Made by a program: the position numbers and the translations under genes
Part shown: positions 8,154 through 16,061 of the stretch, piece after piece
How positions within the stretch are numbered: position 1 is the stretch's first letter
Layout: every line of letters starts with the position of its first letter
The notes under the pieces: generated by a model
What the model was told of the DNA's origin: nothing
What the model saw: the letters and a program-made list of their open reading frames with translations, nothing else
The model's database searches: none
Source: Gelidibacter salicanalis
Lineage (GTDB): Bacteria > Bacteroidota > Bacteroidia > Flavobacteriales > Flavobacteriaceae
Direction: 5' to 3'
Assembly (NCBI RefSeq): GCF_007997285.1
Contig: NZ_VORX01000004.1
Location: forward strand, 124,001 to 188,000
Length of the DNA: 64,000 nucleotides

Positions 8154-9481
8154 TCTTTAAACTGCTCAACGTCATCGCTTAAATCATAGATAGTAGCGCC
8201 TTCCAATTTAGTTTCGAGTATGCTACTTCCTGCAGCACTACGGTAACCACCAGCGCAATGCACCACAATTGGTTTATCTGTGGGTATAGTATCAGCGGTC
8301 TGACGTAATTCATGCAATGGGTGAGCCAATGCGTGTTCAAAAAACGTTCCTTCGTTGGTTTCGCTGGTATTACGAACATCCACAATGGTATAGTTATCCG
8401 GATTGTTTTTAAAATCGTCTAAATCTAAATGTTCTGATTTTTTTAAATCGGTATCCGCCAGAGTAATTACTTGTTTTACCTGTTTCTCATAGCCAATTTT
8501 AGCCAATCGTTCTAACAGTTTATCCTTATTTTCTTTGGAATCAATGACCAAGGTAAATGTTTCTTTTGGCTTTACAATAGCCCCTAACCAGGTTTCAAAT
8601 TTGGCAGTATCTGATGCTGCTTGAATATTAAAACTGCCCTTTAAATGACCTTTTTTAAAGGTTTCTTCAGCCCTCATATCAACGATTAACCCCCTAGCGG
8701 TATCTTTTTCGGAAAATGGAATTTCAGAAATGGCCGGATCTAGATCATCCGCCCCTGTTTTATTGATATCAACATTATAACCAAAATAGGCGGGAATAAA
8801 AGGTTGTCCATCGAGTAGGGTCGTAATGAATTCTTCTTTACTTTGGGTTTTAAACGCCCAATTGAATTTTCTTTCATCCCCTAAAGTGCTACTCGCAGCA
8901 TCACTCAAATTCTTTCCACAAAGCGACCCTGCGCCGTGAGCAGGATAAACGAGCGCATGATCCGGAAGATCATTAAATTTTGTACTTATAGTATTGTACA
9001 TCATTTCTGCCAATTCTTCGCGTTTGGCCTTCATCTTGCCAGATTTCTCTCTAAGATCCGGGCGGCCTACATCGCCAATAAAAAGTGTATCCCCAGTAAA
9101 CAGAGCGGTCTCATCACCTTCAGTAGCGATAATGGTGATGCTATCTGGCGAGTGACCAGGTGTATTTAAAGCTTTCAAGGTGACTCTTCCCAGCGCAATA
9201 CTATCGCCATCATCAAAAGATTGGTGCGGATAATCGGCACCTAACTTTTCACTATTATAAATGGTGGAGCCCGTTTTTTTGTGCAGCTCAAGGTGCGAGC
9301 TCACAAAGTCGGCATGCGGATGGGTCTCTAGGACGGCTACAATAGTTGCATCATTGGCTTTTGCGTAATCATAATACTGTTGCGGATCGCGTTCAGGATC
9401 TATAATCGCCATCTTACCTTCACTAACAATGGCGTATGAGTAATGGGAGAGTGGTTTGTATTCAAATTGTTTAATAGTCAT
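8150..9481 (-). CDS. MBL-fold / double rhodanese protein (persulfide dioxygenase-rhodanese type)
   Basis: 443 aa cytosolic protein. Residues 1-240 are a metallo-beta-lactamase fold: ETHPHADF (52-59), His110, Asp131, His182. Two rhodanese domains follow (about 255-345, and 350-443). The first has no Cys; the second has the active-site loop HCAGGYRS with Cys409. The HxHxDF variant in place of HxHxDH is common in CstB-like fusions, which oxidise persulfides to sulfite or thiosulfate and relay sulfane sulfur. It is the clearest sulfide/persulfide detoxification enzyme of the locus and sits between two methyltransferase genes. Confidence 0.9.
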   Translation of the reverse strand: MTIKQFEYKPLSHYSYAIVSEGKMAIIDPERDPQQYYDYAKANDATIVAVLETHPHADFVSSHLELHKKTGSTIYNSEKLGADYPHQSFDDGDSIALGRVTLKALNTPGHSPDSITIIATEGDETALFTGDTLFIGDVGRPDLREKSGKMKAKREELAEMMYNTISTKFNDLPDHALVYPAHGAGSLCGKNLSDAASSTLGDERKFNWAFKTQSKEEFITTLLDGQPFIPAYFGYNVDINKTGADDLDPAISEIPFSEKDTARGLIVDMRAEETFKKGHLKGSFNIQAASDTAKFETWLGAIVKPKETFTLVIDSKENKDKLLERLAKIGYEKQVKQVITLADTDLKKSEHLDLDDFKNNPDNYTIVDVRNTSETNEGTFFEHALAHPLHELRQTADTIPTDKPIVVHCAGGYRSAAGSSILETKLEGATIYDLSDDVEQFKD

Positions 9482-9538
9482 AATTATATATTTTAATTGA
9501 GGTTGTTTAAGGCAACCGGAGTTCGTACTAGTTGTAAA

Positions 9539-10147
9539 TTAATTCTGTTTTTTAAAACTGCAAAATTGAAAGTTTTGTACCGTATCAAATGGCGTCACGT
9601 GATCCGTTGTCAAACAGTTTACTTTTATAAAATGCTCACCGAAAATTTTTGTAAGACCTTCCGCATTGTATTGGGTAATTTCCAATCCGCTACATTTTTT
9701 AGGGCCTTCTTTAGAAAACGTGCCGATAATCAGGCTGTCCTTAACGTAGTTTTTCGTCAATTCTGTGTAGGCTCGAATGTCTTCTTGAGAAGTTAAAAAA
9801 TGAAACGCAGCGCGGTCATGCCATAAATCATAAGATATTGAAGGTTGAAAGTTGGTGATATCACTTTCAATCCACTGCACCTGCTTGGCTTTCTCGCCCA
9901 AACGATCTTGCGCTTTCACGATGGCTTTAGATGAAATATCCAATACGGTAATATTGCTATACCCAGCATCTAATAAATAATCTACAAGTTTACTATCGCC
10001 ACCGCCGATGTCGATGAATTTAGCTGTTTTTGGCAGATTTGTATTACTGATGAGTTGCAATGAGACCGTAGGTTTATCTTGGGTCCAACTAACCTGATCT
10101 GGATTTTTAGTTTCGTAAACAGTTTCCCAATGTTCTTTTGAAGTCAT
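9539..10147 (-). CDS. Class I SAM-dependent methyltransferase
   Basis: 202 aa with motif I FIDIGGGDSKLVDYLL (residues 44-59) and post-I TVLDISSKAI, a Methyltransf_12/25 core. It opens with HWETVYETKNPDQVSW, a start often seen in small methyltransferases beside persulfide or metalloid genes. First gene of the minus unit that includes the MBL-rhodanese; operator site 2 lies 127 bp upstream. The acceptor cannot be told from sequence; a thiol, sulfide or metalloid is plausible from context. Confidence 0.82.
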   Translation of the reverse strand: MTSKEHWETVYETKNPDQVSWTQDKPTVSLQLISNTNLPKTAKFIDIGGGDSKLVDYLLDAGYSNITVLDISSKAIVKAQDRLGEKAKQVQWIESDITNFQPSISYDLWHDRAAFHFLTSQEDIRAYTELTKNYVKDSLIIGTFSKEGPKKCSGLEITQYNAEGLTKIFGEHFIKVNCLTTDHVTPFDTVQNFQFCSFKKQN

Positions 10148-10243
10148 TTATTTAGTTTAAGTCTAAAATCAATCAAAACTGAATAATTTTCAATTGACAT
10201 TCTGATTTATTATAAAAACGATTTAAGACTGTTTATTAATTAT

Positions 10244-10251
10244 TAAAAGTA
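10244..10251 (-). promoter_or_regulatory. -7 box TACTTTTA of the methyltransferase/MBL-rhodanese operon
   Basis: Matches TAnnTTTG with one change. It begins 29.5 bp from the centre of operator site 2, the same spacing as at the other two sites, predicting a start near 10238. Confidence 0.55.
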
Positions 10252-10273
10252 CTCAATATTGAGGAGAACGCCG

Positions 10274-10287
10274 GTAACATAAGTTAC
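10274..10287. promoter_or_regulatory. Crp/Fnr-type operator, site 2 (GTAAC-ATAA-GTTAC)
   Basis: Perfect 5-4-5 inverted repeat between the two soluble methyltransferase genes, centred 133 bp before the start at 10147. Same half-sites and same distance to the -7 box as sites 1 and 3. Confidence 0.74.
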
Positions 10288-10334
10288 ACAACTCCTTATT
10301 TTGACTGTAGTTTATCTAAACTCTTCCGAAAATT

Positions 10335-10928
10335 TTAGTCACATGTAATTTTTTTTCTAAGGTTCATAAACAGTTCCTTGCCAGGTCTATTGGGGTGAGA
10401 ATTATTTGCGCTTTCCATAGTCACTATATTAAAATGCGAACTGAAAAGGTCAAGATATTCGGCTTTGCTTCCTCCAAAAGGTGGTTGATCAGTGTTTAAT
10501 GGCGCATCAAAAAGTAGGCCTACAAGCTTACCATTATCCGCAAGTAGTTCAGCAGCTTTCGTTACATATTCGGTCCTTAAGCTCGGATCAATAGCGCTGA
10601 AAAATGTTTGTTCAATAATCAAATCAAATTTCTGAGACAAATGGAAGAAGTTTTGGTGAATTAAATGTGTGATCGGAAAGGAAGGAACCCGTTGTTTAAT
10701 GTTGTTCAAGGCGGTTTTAGAAAGGTCTACAACATAGACATTACTGAAACCGAGTTGATGTAGATATTCTGCTTCATATGAATTGCCACCTCCAGGAATT
10801 ACTATTTTTAAGTTCTTATCTGTTAATTGCTCAAAATAGGCTTTAAGTGGAGGGGAAACAGTTCCTAAATCCCAACCCATAGCGTTGTTTTTATAGCGGC
10901 TGTCCCAAAAGTCTTCTGTTAATTTCAT
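10335..10928 (-). CDS. TPMT-family (thiopurine S-methyltransferase-like) methyltransferase
   Basis: 197 aa. It begins FWDSRYKNNAMGWDLG and has the TPMT cofactor motif IVIPGGGNSYEAEYL (residues 43-57) and VVDLSKTAL. TPMT-type enzymes methylate thiols and, in bacteria, selenium or tellurium oxyanions or sulfide. In Bacteroidota this compact form is usually annotated as thiopurine/SAM methyltransferase. It follows the heme protein by 36 bp in the unit headed by operator site 3. A role in sulfide or thiol methylation is inference. Confidence 0.85.
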   Translation of the reverse strand: MKLTEDFWDSRYKNNAMGWDLGTVSPPLKAYFEQLTDKNLKIVIPGGGNSYEAEYLHQLGFSNVYVVDLSKTALNNIKQRVPSFPITHLIHQNFFHLSQKFDLIIEQTFFSAIDPSLRTEYVTKAAELLADNGKLVGLLFDAPLNTDQPPFGGSKAEYLDLFSSHFNIVTMESANNSHPNRPGKELFMNLRKKITCD

Positions 10929-10964
10929 ATGTAGTATTTAATTAATAAAGTATTTCAGAGATTC

Positions 10965-11606
10965 TTACTTTGGAGATTTATTAAAAGTCACACTCCAAAT
11001 ACCTCTCACTTCATTGAGGCCATAACCAATTGCTTTATCTTCCGGATAAAGAATGGTCAATTTTGATAGGGTTGAAGCTTCAATATCTTTATTAGGCCTG
11101 CCGTGGCATTGCAGACACATCTTGTTGGTAAGAATGGGATAAAAAACTTTTATTTTGCCGTCAACATCCTCCACAATAGGATTGGGTTGTTCGTTGTTTG
11201 CAATCACCTCTTTAAAAGTTTCCACGTGTTCCAATTCTATGGTGTTGGCTTGATTGGTGGGGTTTCTGGGTTTGTCCGTTACCCGTTTAAGAGTTGCTTT
11301 TTGTAATACCCCCATACTATCGGTAAGCGGATAGGCTTTTTCATTACAAAAGGCAAGGGCTCCTGAAGTCCCACTGTTTTTAATTGCCGTCGTCAAATTC
11401 TTCCCCAAAACTGCTTGAGTGTTCAGAGCATAGTTTAAGCCGCGATCCGCATAAGAAATCGTATCAGCTGTAACCGATGTCTGACCAGTTTCCGGTACTT
11501 TCTTTTTCTCTAGTTGTTTTTCTACGGAAATATAGCTGGATTTTTTTTCTTGGTTACAACTATAAAATGAAACACATAAAACGGCAATAAAAACTACTTT
11601 TTTCAT
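10965..11606 (-). CDS. DUF3365 (Tll0287-like) heme-c lipoprotein
   Basis: 213 aa with lipobox FYSC (Cys17). Residues 50-212 match the DUF3365/Tll0287-like domain: AFCNEKAYPL with Cys87 and a heme-c site CLQCH (Cys164, Cys167, His168). As I recall, the cyanobacterial Tll0287 structure has a PAS-like fold whose heme is ligated by a Cys, which Cys87 could match. Such a thiolate-ligated heme suggests redox or gas sensing, or electron transfer in the periplasm. The HMA gene lies 12 bp upstream. Confidence 0.85.
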   Translation of the reverse strand: MKKVVFIAVLCVSFYSCNQEKKSSYISVEKQLEKKKVPETGQTSVTADTISYADRGLNYALNTQAVLGKNLTTAIKNSGTSGALAFCNEKAYPLTDSMGVLQKATLKRVTDKPRNPTNQANTIELEHVETFKEVIANNEQPNPIVEDVDGKIKVFYPILTNKMCLQCHGRPNKDIEASTLSKLTILYPEDKAIGYGLNEVRGIWSVTFNKSPK

Positions 11607-11618
11607 AATCAGATTATT

Positions 11619-11891
11619 TTATTGCGAGAGTTTGCCAATGGCACAGCTCACAAAAGATTTTGCTTTAGTCGATAATGAATTGGTGTCTGCCACTGCAGGA
11701 TACCCAAGATCATTTAAGTTTTCTTTGACGGCATTAGCATCCGCGTCATCAAGATAATCAAAAGAAACTTTATTTTCTTCAACATTAACTTCTAAATTAG
11801 TGATATGCTTTAAAGTTGATAGTTTGGTTTTGATGGTATGTGCGCAACCACCACATTTTAAATTCTGTATTTCAATTGAGGTATGGTTCAT
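11619..11891 (-). CDS. HMA-domain heavy-metal-binding protein
   Basis: 90-aa cytosolic protein: residues 1-70 are a ferredoxin-like HMA domain with the metal site KCGGC (Cys13, Cys16), like CopZ or MerP. The tail adds a third Cys (SFVSC). It probably binds Cu(I) or a similar soft metal, which fits sulfide stress because sulfide and copper chemistry interact. First gene of the unit below operator site 3. Confidence 0.88.
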   Translation of the reverse strand: MNHTSIEIQNLKCGGCAHTIKTKLSTLKHITNLEVNVEENKVSFDYLDDADANAVKENLNDLGYPAVADTNSLSTKAKSFVSCAIGKLSQ

Positions 11892-11955
11892 AATGGATTT
11901 TAAAAAGTGTTGAAGTTAGATACGTGAACCTTAAATTAATTCACGAATTAATCTA

Positions 11956-11963
11956 CAAAAATA
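11956..11963 (-). promoter_or_regulatory. -7 box TATTTTTG of the HMA/heme/TPMT operon
   Basis: Full TAnnTTTG match on the minus strand. It starts 29.5 bp from the centre of operator site 3; predicted transcription start near 11951 with a leader of about 60 nt. Confidence 0.6.
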
Positions 11964-11985
11964 GCTCCAGAAGACTTAGTTGGTG

Positions 11986-11999
11986 GTAACCTATGTTAC
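11986..11999. promoter_or_regulatory. Crp/Fnr-type operator, site 3 (GTAAC-CTAT-GTTAC)
   Basis: Perfect 5-4-5 inverted repeat about 95 bp before the HMA gene. Third member of the set with identical half-sites and identical spacing to a -7 box. Confidence 0.75.
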
Positions 12000-12390
12000 A
12001 TAGCTCAATACCATAAATTTTGAAGGCAAGTGTTAGAAGCTTGCGAAATGTCCAAATTCACGTGATATACACCATAATATGTCAGCGAGGATTGACGTGC
12101 TAATTAATAAATAGAGCGATTTTTTTAGCTATGCGTCCAGTAGATTTCATAGTAAAAGGCTATAATTTTTTTATATAAAAAATCTAGAAGTCACTTTGAA
12201 TTTCAGATATTAGGTGAAACTCTGTTTGTCATGGCTAATATTTGAGAAAATTTTGCTTATAAATTTGTTAAGTTGCTTCTATTATAGTATTATGGGCCTC
12301 ACTAAATTTTTAGAGTACTTCAACTAAGGTTGCCAATTATTAAGCAACCTTTATAACGAATTAACCAACATTTGAAAAATTAGATTATAT
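12000..12390. other. Intergenic stretch before the BCCT gene, with one hairpin
   Basis: AT-rich and without a convincing reading frame. AAGGTTGC (12326-12333) pairs with GCAACCTT (12344-12351) around a 10-nt loop, 40 bp before the BCCT start and with no T-run, so it may be a leader hairpin rather than a terminator. No TAnnTTTG box is evident. Confidence 0.4.
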
Positions 12391-14064
12391 ATGTCGATAA
12401 AAGTCGCGAGAAAAGAAAGTGCCTCAAGATTTTTAGGTCTTGTTGTCAATAAAACAGTGTTTTTAACCGCCATTGCGGCGATCATTTTTACGGTAGGGTT
12501 CACTTTAATTTTTGAAGAGCAAGCCGATTATTATTTTGGGATGGCGCAAACCTTCGTGTCCGCGCACGGCGGCTGGATTTATACGCTGGTCGTAAATTTA
12601 TTCATTGTGTTTTGCCTTTATATGGCCTTTAGTAAATTCGGGAAGATTCGTATTGGTGGCCACAAGGCTAAGCCAGAGTTCAGTTTGTGGGCTTGGTTTG
12701 CCATGTTGTTCAGTGCGGGTATCGGAAACGGATTGGTGCTGTTTAGTATTGCAGACCCTGTGCGCGATTTTTTAAATCCACCACGCTTAGCAGGGCATGA
12801 GCCGGCATTAATTGCCCAAGAAGCCATCAACTTTTCGTTTCTTCACCACGGCATTCACGGGTGGGCCATTTACTCAGTAGTCGGGCTGTCTTTGGCCTAT
12901 TTTACGTTTAATAGAAAAATGCCGCTCACTTTACGCTCCGCTTTTTATCCATTATTAGGAAATAGGATTCACGGCTGGATGGGCGATTTAATTGATATCA
13001 TGGCAGTTATTACCACGCTCTTTGGATTGGCGACCACCATTGGTTTTGGCGTTGGTCAAATCAACTCCGGATTGACCCACGTATTTGGTATTCCGAGTTC
13101 CTTATTTTATCAGGTGCTCATTATTTTGGGGGTGACCCTTGCCGCCACTATTTCTGCTTTTAGCGGGGTCAACAAAGGTGTACAAATGCTGAGTAAACTG
13201 AACGTCAGAGTGGCATCTGCCATCTTTTTATTAGTGCTTATTTTAGGACCAACAACTTTTATTTTTAAATCATACATACAAAATATAGGAAGCTATTTGG
13301 TGCATTTTATTGATATGTCCACCTGGACCGAATCGTTACAAGGCACCGATTGGCAAAAAACCCGAACCATTATGTATTGGGGCTGGTGGATTTCCTGGTC
13401 ACCATTCGTAGGGACTTTTATCGCTCGTATCTCTAAAGGACGAACCATAAAAGAATTTATTTTATGTGTGTTGATACTTCCTGCATTAGTCACTTTCTTA
13501 TGGTTCAGTGCCTTTGGAGGTACTACCATGCGCGATATTTTATTAGGCGATACGGCTATGATTGCTGCGGTAAACGACAATATTTCTACAGCACTATATG
13601 TATTTTTCGATAAATTCCCATTGGCCATGTTGCTAAAAGTATTGGGCGTGATCTTAATTTGTAGTTTTATCATTACCTCCGCCGATTCAGGTGCTTTGGT
13701 GGTGGATAGTATTACCTCTGGGGGTAAACTTAAGACACCTCGTTACCAACGGGTCATTTGGGCTGTAGCTATTGGGGTGATTGCTTCTGTACTGATGTAC
13801 GGCGGCGGCTTAAATGCACTGCAAACCGTAGTGACAATTTCTGGGTTGCCCTTTGCCATTCTCTTGGTGTTGATGTGTTTTTCATTGTATCGAGGGATGA
13901 CGGAAGACTATGAGAAGGCCGAGCGAAAAGAGAAGCTTTTGGAGCGCGAAAGCTACAGAAAAAACATTCTCGATTTGGTGAATAAAGAACGGGAAGAAAA
14001 GAATTTGAAAAAAATTGATCCCGATAAAGATCCGGATAAGCAACCAAAAATAACCGATTTGTAA
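12391..14064 (+). CDS. BCCT-family transporter (betaine/choline/carnitine type)
   Basis: 557-aa inner-membrane symporter with about 12 helices. The BCCT signature WGWWISWSPFVGTFIAR lies near residues 330-346, and the substrate/Na+ loop reads FSAGIGNGLVLFSIADP (108-124), a variant of the GMGIG loop of BetP. The C-terminus is a long charged tail (about 500-557) as in osmosensing members. It imports quaternary ammonium compatible solutes; the exact substrate cannot be told. The next gene, a double UspA, follows after 45 bp. Confidence 0.92.
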   Translation: MSIKVARKESASRFLGLVVNKTVFLTAIAAIIFTVGFTLIFEEQADYYFGMAQTFVSAHGGWIYTLVVNLFIVFCLYMAFSKFGKIRIGGHKAKPEFSLWAWFAMLFSAGIGNGLVLFSIADPVRDFLNPPRLAGHEPALIAQEAINFSFLHHGIHGWAIYSVVGLSLAYFTFNRKMPLTLRSAFYPLLGNRIHGWMGDLIDIMAVITTLFGLATTIGFGVGQINSGLTHVFGIPSSLFYQVLIILGVTLAATISAFSGVNKGVQMLSKLNVRVASAIFLLVLILGPTTFIFKSYIQNIGSYLVHFIDMSTWTESLQGTDWQKTRTIMYWGWWISWSPFVGTFIARISKGRTIKEFILCVLILPALVTFLWFSAFGGTTMRDILLGDTAMIAAVNDNISTALYVFFDKFPLAMLLKVLGVILICSFIITSADSGALVVDSITSGGKLKTPRYQRVIWAVAIGVIASVLMYGGGLNALQTVVTISGLPFAILLVLMCFSLYRGMTEDYEKAERKEKLLERESYRKNILDLVNKEREEKNLKKIDPDKDPDKQPKITDL

Positions 14065-14109
14065 AGTAATCTTAATAAAACATAGTCCTGATAAAAGTTG
14101 AAATAAGAC

Positions 14110-14988
14110 ATGACAAAGAAAATTAAATTAGAGAACCAGTTGAATTTAATGGTGGCTTTAGACCTCACGGCGATGGACCCTATCCTAATGAAGTATGTCA
14201 GCTTCTTGTGCAAGGTTTGGAATATTGAACATCTGTACTTCACCCATAACATCAAACAGTATAAATTGTATGATTTGTATGATGATTTTTTGGAGGAAGG
14301 CATTACTGTTGAAGATATTGTTGATAGGGCCTTAAATAAAACTGTAGACGATCATTATACGGCTACGGTTCCGCATACTGTAATTATAACCTCAGATGAT
14401 TATACCGAAAGTATTCTCAGTCATCTTGCCAAAGAGTATAAGATTGATATTATGGTGACGGGAAATAAGGACGAATTGCAAGGTACCGGTGCCTTATCTC
14501 AAAAACTGGTTCGCATGTTAGATGCGAATGTTCTGTTGGTACCTGAAGAAGCGCGACATGGCATGGACCATGTGTTGATTCCAACCGATTTCAGTTCAGC
14601 CTCGGCAAAATGTTTTGAGGTTGCCGATAGTTTAGTGGAACGTTCAGGAGGACATATTGAAGCCTTGCACGTCTACAACATTCCCTCGTTTTTCTTTCCT
14701 TACATCAACACTGAAAAGGCGATTGACAAAACTAAACTCCATTTAAAAGAAAAGGTGGTTCAATTTAGAAAAAAGTATAAATTGAGAGCGGATATTCCAT
14801 TTAAATATATGGATAGACGCGGTTTATCTGTCGTGGAGGCAATCGAAATTCACGCCGAAAAAGGAGCTTTTGATATTGTGGTCACTTCAGCAAGAGGTGC
14901 TAACAATATTACCTCGTTATTTGTGGGAAGTGTTACGAATGATTTACTGATTAGAAACAGAAAGATGCCTTTATTGGTCATTCGTTAA
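14110..14988 (+). CDS. Universal stress protein, tandem UspA domains
   Basis: 292 aa with two Usp folds (about 8-145 and 150-292). The second has the ATP-loop pattern SARGANNITSLFVGSVTNDLL (a GxxG-x9-GS form); the first is less conserved. Usp proteins help survival under osmotic, oxidative or growth-arrest stress. Being 45 bp after the BCCT gene, it likely shares its transcript, as seen for other transporter-Usp pairs. Confidence 0.88.
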   Translation: MTKKIKLENQLNLMVALDLTAMDPILMKYVSFLCKVWNIEHLYFTHNIKQYKLYDLYDDFLEEGITVEDIVDRALNKTVDDHYTATVPHTVIITSDDYTESILSHLAKEYKIDIMVTGNKDELQGTGALSQKLVRMLDANVLLVPEEARHGMDHVLIPTDFSSASAKCFEVADSLVERSGGHIEALHVYNIPSFFFPYINTEKAIDKTKLHLKEKVVQFRKKYKLRADIPFKYMDRRGLSVVEAIEIHAEKGAFDIVVTSARGANNITSLFVGSVTNDLLIRNRKMPLLVIR

Positions 14989-15075
14989 GTTTATTTGATG
15001 ACAGTAGCTAAAATGAATAATGGTGTTAAGCCGTTTAAATCCTTGTGTTATTATTTTAAAACCGTTTGTTGAATT

Positions 15076-15840
15076 ATGAAGATCATTTCTTGGAATATTA
15101 ACGGCATACGAGCCATCACCAAAAAGGATTTTTTTGAAGATTTATCTACTATAGACCCTGATATCCTTTGCCTGCAAGAAACCAAGGCTCAAGACGCTGA
15201 GGTTGAAAAAGCCTTGTCCCCATTGAGTCAATATCATCACTACTACAATTCAGCAGATAGAAAGGGCTATTCAGGAGTGGCCATTTTGAGCAAATCAAAA
15301 CCTTTAAGTGTAGTTCACGACATGGGAATTGCCGAACACGACACCGAAGGACGCGTCATTTGTGCGGAATTTGAGAACATCTACTTAGTTAACGTCTATG
15401 TGCCCAATTCTGGACAAAATTTAGAGCGGTTGGATTACCGACAGAGGTGGGATCTTGATTTTCAAAATTATTTAAAAAATTTAGAAACGCTTAAACCTGT
15501 CCTTCTTTGTGGCGATTTGAATGTGGCGCATCGCGCAATCGATCTTAAAAACGATAAATCAAACTATAACAAAACGGCTGGTTATACCCAAATTGAAATT
15601 GATGGGATGGACCATTTGCTAGCTTCAGGTTTTGTGGACAGTTACCGCCATTTTCATCCTGACACCGTTGCCTATACCTATTGGAGCTACCGTTTTAAGG
15701 CCAGGGAACGCAATACGGGGTGGCGCTTAGATTATTTTATTGTGAGTACTATGTTGATTGACAAGATCAATTCCGTCTCTATATTATCGGACTATTATGG
15801 CTCTGATCATTGCCCAATTCAGCTTGATTTAAACCTTTAA
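15076..15840 (+). CDS. xth: Exodeoxyribonuclease III (AP endonuclease)
   Basis: 254-aa cytosolic DNA-repair enzyme that cuts abasic sites and removes 3' blocks. All ExoIII/ExoA motifs are present: SWNINGIRA, LQETKAQ (Glu metal ligand), VYVPNSG, GDLNVAHRAIDL, WRLDYFIVS and the terminal GSDHCPI with catalytic Asp-His. Length is standard. It stands alone between the Usp gene and the catalase. Confidence 0.95.
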   Translation: MKIISWNINGIRAITKKDFFEDLSTIDPDILCLQETKAQDAEVEKALSPLSQYHHYYNSADRKGYSGVAILSKSKPLSVVHDMGIAEHDTEGRVICAEFENIYLVNVYVPNSGQNLERLDYRQRWDLDFQNYLKNLETLKPVLLCGDLNVAHRAIDLKNDKSNYNKTAGYTQIEIDGMDHLLASGFVDSYRHFHPDTVAYTYWSYRFKARERNTGWRLDYFIVSTMLIDKINSVSILSDYYGSDHCPIQLDLNL

Positions 15841-16061
15841 TAATCCTATGGAGCTTATATTGTAAATCATAATTCGTAATTCGTATAACTGTGATTAGTT
15901 CTTATAATTATTTCAAAACTTAATTATACTTTCAATTACGGCATAAAATTTACTTATTGTGTTAATCTTTCTGCCCGCAAATCATCAATTTTAATATCCT
16001 AAATTATCATTTGCCCTATTTATGGTGCAACGCATTGCTAATTTCTAAAAATTAAAATCTG

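Noticed and set aside
9497-9796. Plus-strand 99-aa frame
   Set aside because: Shadow of the class I methyltransferase gene on the minus strand, which has clear motifs.
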